The translations under genes were made by a program, and so were the position numbers. The notes under the pieces are model-generated. The model saw only the letters and a program-made list of their open reading frames with translations. It was not told the DNA's origin and did no database searches. Positions 57,676 to 64,000 of a DNA stretch of 64,000 nt are shown here, piece after piece. The first letter of the stretch is position 1. Each line of letters opens with the position of its first letter. The DNA comes from Oegoconia quadripuncta (taxonomy: Eukaryota > Arthropoda > Insecta > Lepidoptera > Autostichidae). The stretch spans positions 27,347,324 to 27,411,323 of the forward strand of contig OX438741.1 of the NCBI GenBank assembly GCA_949316235.1, read 5' to 3'.

Positions 57676-57950
57676 GTTGTCATCATCATCATATCAGCTA
57701 TAGGACGTCTGAACAAAGGCTTCTCCATAGATTTCCAGAGCGACCTTTATCAGATCATTCATCTACCTTGTCCCACAATGGTAACCAAAAAAAAAATAAA
57801 GCACCACGACGGCAGGATATCTATACTCATCATCATCATCAGCCCGTAAACATCCCACTGCAGGGATAGATCCTTCCCTCGTATAATGAGAGAGTATGGG
57901 CCATAGTCCATCACGTTGGCCCAATGCGGGTTGGGTTAGGTTAGGTTAGC
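57676..57950 (+). repeat. Repeat K, copy 2, with relatives
   Basis: ATAGGACGTCTGAACAAAGG, then CTTCTCCATAGATTTCCAGA (57700-57740) is a related lepidopteran word. CATCATCATCATCAGCCCGT, AAACATCCCACTGCAGGGAT, GGGCCATAGTCC and TTGGCCCAATGCGGGTTGGG (57828-57930) match the 17.04 kb copy. It ends in a short TTAGG-like tract (GGGTTAGGTTAGGTTAGC). Confidence 0.65.
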
Positions 57951-57954
57951 ACCA

Positions 57955-59030
57955 TAAAGTCGAATATCAGAACTAAATTGAAATCACTTCATACATTCTG
58001 GTGCTACAATGGATAACACAGATATAGATAAGCAAAGACACAAATACATGCTTATAAACACTTCCACTTATCAAGAGGTTCTCTCTTTGGGCACTTTTTT
58101 CAGTTTAGGTACCTAGTTTGTTACGAGTAGGTACTACTTTAATGAATTACCACAGCTAGCCATAAAACATTCAGCAAACAAGTATCTAAACCCCCACACG
58201 TCAGCGTTACCCCTCCCTTGAGCCTCAAGTGATTGAGGATCCGATATATTTAATCAATGAACGGGTGATGAAAACATTTTTCATTTAATAATGGCGTATC
58301 GGTGAGCGTTGCTCGTATAACTTTTGGCATAAATAGAGAGTCATTTATCAAATTTATTTTTTCATAGAATCGCGTTACAAGCGCACGACGTTCAGAATTA
58401 ATGTTCTGGTAATATGAAGTATACGGTAAGTTAGGGGTGGTATTTATTAATAACCTACTTACAGAGCCGTATGATTTGCCGCTATATATGTTGGAAAATA
58501 GCAAAGTGTTCCTATTACTAACGCAAAAAACATGACGTAACGTAACTATTAGCTGTAACACGGATGGGCAGTAAGCCTACTTACAGCCACAAAAAATAGA
58601 AGTATTTGTTTATTCTGTGTCTCCAGCCGCAGGACGTGAAATTGGATGTTGATGTGAAAGAACTCAGAACTCAATTTTAGATGGGGATCTATATGTGTGA
58701 TGTTATTATATAAGTACCTACATACATAACTATTCCGATTCCCCACAAAGTACCTGTTCTCAATTAATAATGATATACGTAAAGGTTTATAAATATAATC
58801 AGTTTATGATCTGGTTTTTGTTATATTACACATATTCGTGAACCAGACACCGCTCTCTAGTTCGGATATTGATTTCGGGATATGTTTGCAGGTCGCGTCC
58901 GCACTTTGCGGCCTGCCTCGGCCCATACCGTCACGGATAGGTATCCCTCAAGTTCCTGTGACTAAGGGAATTTACAACCATTCCCATGTAGACTACATTG
59001 TACCTACTCAGCAAACTTTACCTATTAAGG
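57955..59030. other. Unannotated DNA
   Basis: A 103-codon minus-strand frame at 58561-58250 has no ATG near its start and no recognisable motif. No repeat was recognised. Confidence 0.45.
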
Positions 59031-59036
59031 TATTCT

Positions 59037-59080
59037 ATTCTAAATTATTTTCGGAGATTACTCCGAAAATAATTTAGAAT
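59037..59080. repeat. 20-bp perfect palindrome with 4-base spacer
   Basis: ATTCTAAATTATTTTCGGAG (59037-59056), ATTA, then its exact inverse (59061-59080). Confidence 0.95.
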
Positions 59081-59087
59081 TTTAAGC

Positions 59088-59310
59088 CGACATAAAGTCA
59101 CGAGCTTTCTCCCAAATGGGGTGATCAGTGATATCTCAAACTAAAGCGTTTGGGTGTTTTAAACATTATTAATGCTTCAAACATCATCCACGGTTCATCT
59201 TTGAAAATTACAGAAATGCACATGTGACCGTTAAAACCGCAAGTTTTTAGTGAAAATTCCTTTATTCGCCTTTTTCGACACCCACAGAAAGAGATGGCTC
59301 GTTTTTATTT
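59088..59310 (+). mobile_element. Repeat C, copy 3
   Basis: AAAGTCACGAGCTTTCTCCC, AAATGGGGTGATCAGTGATA, CATCATCCACGGTTCATCTT, AAATGCACATGTGACCGTTA, TTTATTCGCCTTTTTCGACA. It has the same order as 13.72 kb over most of its length. No target duplication was found. Confidence 0.7.
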
Positions 59311-59314
59311 TTTT

Positions 59315-60835
59315 TACGTGCAGAAATAATACGACACTTCAAGAATCTTAGTTCATATTATGCATGATTTATACTTATTACGAGAGCTACCTATAAGTTT
59401 AACACCAAATAAAGGCGAAATAAATAAATAATGTAGATATTACCCCAGAATAACTAATTTACTAACGTGTATTACCACGTATAGAATGTTACGTCCATTT
59501 CCATATCCATTGGTTTTCTTATCCTCGAATCTCTGTTGGTTGTATTCTATTGAAAAAGCCAAACGGGTAAACAACATGTAGAAACATGGAGCCATCACGA
59601 TATTGGTTTTACAACAGGGAACACTTCGAGATGAGATTAAAATTGGATAGGAGTTCTGGACTGCACTTTACGATTATTGCGTCCTATCTTTTTCGCGCTA
59701 TGGCAGATAGGGAAGATTTCTTTTATGATTTCCATGAATTTATTTGATGCTAGGTAGGATATACCTAGTAGATACGAGTATGGCAACGAAATAAGTACAC
59801 ATATTTCTTAAAGAAAAAACTTAAAAGTAAAAGTATTTATGAAAGTGGCAGCGTTATATTGAAAACAATTGTATTCGAGTAGCCGTAGCCTTTTGACATT
59901 TAATCTCTCTGGCCACTATTCTATGGATTTACACACAACCTTACATGGAGACACCCATGGGAAATGTGGCCACTGCTCGCAATAAAGCTTCTGAAAAAAT
60001 ACAATGTCGGAGTAACGTTTTGAGCAGGTTATTCTCTAATAGTAAGCACAATTTATAGTCCAAGGAGTTCAGATCTAGATTGGACGAAGGTGATTTTCAG
60101 CATTTATGAAATTCGGAATAAAGATCAAAGCAGCGTCTTTCTGGAAACTAAACGAAGTTTTGAAAAACATAAGTATCACTGCACTGAGAGACTAACTTCA
60201 CGATCCGAAAGGTCTATTGATAAGCCTTTTCCGAAAGAGGCTTTGTGACACCTTGATAGGATATACCCGCCAACCAAACCATGATTGGATGTAAAATAAT
60301 GATAACGTAGAACTTTTTCCACAAAATGCAAGGCTTCTTTAGAGATATAAAAACTAGGAATATTAATAAATTAAAGTTTTTAATTTTGTCTCAACTGTAA
60401 AAAAACATTTCTGTGTTTTCCAACGAACGCATCTAATCGATCGAGCCATTCTCTTAAACTGTAAAGTTTGATTTAAAGCATATCCTGGTTACTGACCGGC
60501 CTTGTTCAATAATTCTTTGCGGGAATTTTCATTTCACGTGATGAATATTTTTGATACCATACAGCCTGTCTAGTCCTAATAGTGAGTCAACCGCGTAGCC
60601 CCGATCCATTATGGGTTCTGATAGAAGAAATGTTGGTGTCTCTCGATAGTGCAATATACAAACCGATTTATTTGAAAAAAAAAAGTAACTAGTGGTTACA
60701 TGTTTTTGGCTATACACAAATTTATACACGGCTTTAGATGCGTTTTAAAAATAACAGCCCTCATTGCCTATAACTGCGCTTATACTTAATTACAATCACG
60801 GTGAAAAATAATACTCGAAATAACAGGAAACCAAA
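59315..60835. other. Unannotated DNA
   Basis: No recognisable feature. Confidence 0.5.
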
Positions 60836-60838
60836 ACA

Positions 60839-61036
60839 ATAAATAAATATCTTTGCACACACACACAGCGCCATCTAGTTCCACACTAAGCAACTAGGCT
60901 TGTATTATGGATACCACATGGTTGATAAACTACACAAATACATTGCTTTTTTGTAAATAAATACATATACAAATGAAAAACATCCATAACTAGGGAACAC
61001 ATGTTTGTATTCATCATAAAAACATATACCCGTATT
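60839..61036 (-). mobile_element. SINE B lacking its tRNA-like head
   Basis: The plus strand reads ACACACAGCGCCATCTAGTT, CCACACTAAGCAACTAGGCT, ACCACATGGTTGATAAACTA, CATCCATAACTAGGGAACAC, ATTCATCATAAAAACATATA. It is the body and tail of SINE B on the minus strand. At about 61036 similarity stops before the B-box, so it is a 5'-truncated copy. Confidence 0.85.
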
Positions 61037-61039
61037 CTG

Positions 61040-62655
61040 TCGTTTGCCTTTTCCAGTATCTCGTTTTGAATCAAGGAGTGAATAATTTAACATTCCAGTT
61101 AATCAAAAGGGGTTTCTGTTGTTGAAGGTTGAATCCTTTGTAGTTCGATAAATTTACCTATTTGATTCTATTGCGGATGTATGTACATACATATGTGTTC
61201 AATTCAATTATTTAAAGGAATGGCTTTCCTTTTTAGGATTCTGCCATCATCAAGTCACTCAGTCAGTCCAAATGTGTTAGTCACTAAATTCGTAACGTGT
61301 TTTCTAATTTCATTATATATTTCACTAGACTCTTAGGTACCTCCAACAAGAACCAATGAGAGTTAACTGTAGGCATCCCTTAACTGGCCACACCAGATGG
61401 CTCTGATGTCAGCTGAACATAAACAAGCGATGTGATAAACGAACGATTTCTCTTGCTGGGAAATTGATGTATGATTTCATTTGCAAATTGCCTGTACACA
61501 ACATTTAAATCGGTTCATAATTAATTTATTAAGTATATTGGATGATTCATTATTTATTTAATACTTTAATACTTCATAAACAGGAAGTTTAATTATCGTA
61601 AAACGAATAAAATCAACCTGCCTCTTCCCGTGGGTGTCGTAAATGGCGGCAAATGCTGGTGTTTGGGATAGCTCTGACCACATCTTACCGAAATTAAATT
61701 AAAAGGCGGCTGACCAGCTGATGCCCCCCCAGGAAACTGAAGGCCTGGTGAATATGTTACAGATACAGAAATCTATAGTACAATTAATGAATAAGTTAGC
61801 AGATCAAATGATATGTAGGCTTCTAAGTACTTGTAGTTATTTATTACAGGAGGCTCACCGATAATAATTACGTTTTCATGTGCCATCCCGTGGCGGTACT
61901 AACTCTTAATTAATTTTGTGTCAGCAAATAGACCTTTCAACAGTCATACCCACATATAGGTATAGGTTATACATGTTGTATAACTACATATACGTACGTA
62001 TGTACATATCTAGTTAACTCATGCGCTTTCAGTGCAAATCGGAGCGTGTTAATTAGGTTGGGCTATTTTTGTCTCACCCTGCCAAAAATAGCCGACGATA
62101 TTTTGTTCGCTTTGATAATTGATGTATTTATTTCAATAACTATTCTCTGAATAACTTGGCTTTTAACATTACCTTATATTCTGAGGCAAACTAGATTTAC
62201 AGCTCTACATTATTGCGCAAGGAAATCTAAGACTTTGTATTAGTAATTGGAAAACAATAGCATACATTGCATTATATGTTTAAAATTTTTTGTATTTTCT
62301 GTGTATGTTTAGTTCATTTTAGTTAGTTCGGTTATGAAATTAGGTGATAAATGTTTTTGGTTGTCTTTAATATTTTTCTAGAGATACGCTATAAATATTA
62401 GATTTCTAAGTGATTATTTTTGTTAAAATTATACGTGTCTCCACCGCCTACAAATTAAACCACTATATAAGGAAAAATTAAAGTATTCACATTTAGTTAT
62501 TTTCATATTAAAATGCAAAAATGTACTTCTGTTCTTATTTCACGTACATTTATTTTTTTTAACCTTTGTGTATTGAAAAATCTAAGTAGATACATGATAG
62601 ACATAAACTTTATTGGCATTACAGTTACACAGTTATGTTATACATACAAATAAAA
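61040..62655. other. Mostly unannotated; repeat M remnant
   Basis: At 61617-61770, TGCCTCTTCCCGTGGGTGTC, GTAAATGGCGGCAAATGCTG and AAAGGCGGCTGACCAGCTGA resemble repeat M and LINE 3' regions. Otherwise nothing. Confidence 0.45.
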
Positions 62656-62659
62656 GTAA

Positions 62660-62887
62660 TCGTGTTTAAAATGGAATGTGGATGGTAGTGTTGGTAGGGG
62701 AAGACCACGACGAACGTACCATGATCAAATCGGCGAAGTCTTAAAGAAAGGCCAAGTCAAGAGTACCCTAAACCGACGAGCATGTATGAACAACCTTATG
62801 AGAGTGAAGGAACCAGAAGAGGTGTGTCAGGATCGTAGCAAGTGGAAGTCTGTGGTCTCTGCCTACCCCTACGGGAAACAGGCGTGA
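62660..62887 (+). pseudogene. LINE ORF2 C-terminal remnant, second type
   Basis: A 69-codon frame ends at a stop at 62885-62887 and contains [17 protein letters not shown], then [15 protein letters not shown] and [32 protein letters not shown] and D-S-W---V-AYP-GK are the familiar last residues of a group of animal non-LTR retrotransposon ORF2 proteins. The sequence upstream of 62660 is unrelated AT-rich DNA, so the copy is severely 5'-truncated, and the bases after the stop (TATGTATGTATA) fit a simple-repeat 3' tail. It is a different subfamily from the 47.4 kb remnant. Confidence 0.85.
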
Positions 62888-62889
62888 CA

Positions 62890-63670
62890 TTATGTATGTA
62901 TATATGTGTTTAAAATGTAACGTAACAAATTAAACTTATTTATAATGCCGTTGCATAGCTAGATGGCGATAACACTACAGTATACAGACGAAGCCCGCCG
63001 GGTAATTTACCTATCACATAATGATTAATTTATAAACTAAAGTTCCTTGCGACTTTGCGCTACTGTTTGCCTTAATCGGAAAACTTCTTTTAATTAAATA
63101 TTTGTTTCTGCAATAGTTGAAAATAATTTTGAGTTGATTTTCTATTAGTACTTTGTTTATTTAGGTAACTAATAATTCAGAAATATTTTGACAACTTTGA
63201 CAACCAAAAATAAATATTGAAAAACAAAAAAAAAAGCAGACAGTGCCTCTGCAGCATCAGGATTGAGGAGTTGAATCTCAGATAATTAAATTAATTAATG
63301 ATAAAATCTATATTTGGTACATGTATGATTTTGACGGTTTAGGCAGACAATACCCTTTAATATCAGAATTTAGGAGTTGTAATCTGGAGTTCACATAATA
63401 TTGTATGTGACGGGGAAAATGAAATGTTTCAAAAGTATATTTACATACATTTCAGTTTTGTTGTATTTTAAACGTTAGTACCCAGCCTTGCCCCATCCTC
63501 CCCTACGCCCCGTCTTAACGCATATTGCCTTGACGGCGTACATGAAACTTTATGCACAAGTCAGACTTATGTATACGAGATTGTCGGTACCTTTAGGGCT
63601 ATTATCAAAGTTTAAGTAACAGCGAGTGAAAACATGACGGCAAGCATTAAGAGCACTCAACAACAAAACT
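62890..63670. other. Unannotated DNA
   Basis: No recognisable feature. Confidence 0.5.
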
Positions 63671-63676
63671 TCTTTC

Positions 63677-63743
63677 TATCTGCTTACATGTAAAGTAACT
63701 GCGAGTTATACCTACTCGCAGTTACTTTACATGTAAGCAGATA
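63677..63743. repeat. 30-bp perfect palindrome with 7-base spacer
   Basis: TATCTGCTTACATGTAAAGT then AACTGCGAGT (63677-63706), spacer TATACCT, then its exact inverse (63714-63743). Confidence 0.96.
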
Positions 63744-63825
63744 CAGTATATGATGAACACTGTTAAGCTAAATCGTACAGAAAGATCAAATAATGAGATA
63801 GAAAAATTTGTTCAAGGATGTCGTA

Positions 63826-63925
63826 AATTTTTAACCCCCGACGAAAAACGATGGGTGTTATGTATTTGACGGCGTGGTTGTGTATTCTTAGCATGTTTGA
63901 TGGAAATCGATTAAACTGTTTCAAA
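63826..63925 (+). repeat. Repeat D end
   Basis: TTTTTAACCCCCGACGAAAA, ACGATGGGTGTTATGTATTT, GCATGTTTGATGGAAATCGA. The first words equal 14.19 kb; the rest follows the usual lepidopteran order. Confidence 0.7.
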
Positions 63926-64000
63926 ATTTGTAGCTTTAAAAAAAAAGGCTTGAAACCAGTTAATGTTTTTTTTTTCGAAAAATCCCATGTAAATTACCTG

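Noticed and set aside
58250..58561. 103-codon minus-strand frame
   Set aside because: Non-ATG opening, no motif and composition of random AT-rich sequence.

Overview
The window is gene-poor, AT-rich nuclear DNA from an animal, almost certainly a moth or butterfly (Lepidoptera). The evidence is the repeat content. There are tRNA-derived SINEs with A and B boxes, LEP1-like non-autonomous Helitrons ending in CTAG, short runs of the insect telomere motif TTAGG, and several dispersed repeats typical of lepidopteran genomes. No open reading frame exceeds about 117 codons. I found no intact multi-domain gene, no cellular tRNA or rRNA gene and no CRISPR array. The only protein signatures I could recognise belong to mobile elements or are decayed: a two-exon THAP-domain fragment, a mariner transposase remnant with in-frame stops, and three 3'-end remnants of non-LTR retrotransposon reverse transcriptases.

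Layout. 0-13 kb: a minisatellite of about 430 bp (2.53-2.97 kb), a GC-rich block (4.3-4.6 kb), a SINE fragment, LEP1-like fragments, and long stretches with nothing recognisable. 13-24 kb: a dense cluster holding a retro-inserted repeat with a 15-bp target-site duplication (13.7-14.0 kb), two terminal-inverted-repeat MITEs (14.23-14.62 and 14.75-14.90 kb), a LINE remnant (16.7 kb), another MITE (19.17-19.36 kb), a head-to-head LEP1 pair (21.0-21.3 kb) and SINEs. 23-35 kb: the first copy of a terminal-inverted-repeat family I do not recognise (23.3 kb), more SINE copies, and an inverted-repeat-bounded element at 32.57-32.85 kb. 35.4-37.1 kb: a THAP-coding element with inverted ends. 40-50 kb: long unannotated DNA, a foldback element, LINE and mariner remnants, and one SINE nested inside another (49.84-50.45 kb). 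53-64 kb: the full copy of the new family (54.34-55.31 kb), several almost spacerless palindromes, more SINEs and a LINE tail.

How the parts relate. Two tRNA-derived SINE families dominate: SINE A, with 12 copies or fragments of which four are near full length, and SINE B, with 5. Full-length SINE A copies carry short matching flanks, as expected of target-primed insertion by a partner LINE's enzymes. The foldback elements and MITEs carry no coding capacity and would need a transposase from elsewhere. The two best candidates for a little-described system are the THAP-coding element at 35.4-37.1 kb, which has inverted ends and an internal copy of its joined ends, and the 54.3-55.3 kb transposon, which carries about nine copies of an 11-bp motif in both orientations. 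All identifications were made by eye, without database or folding programs.
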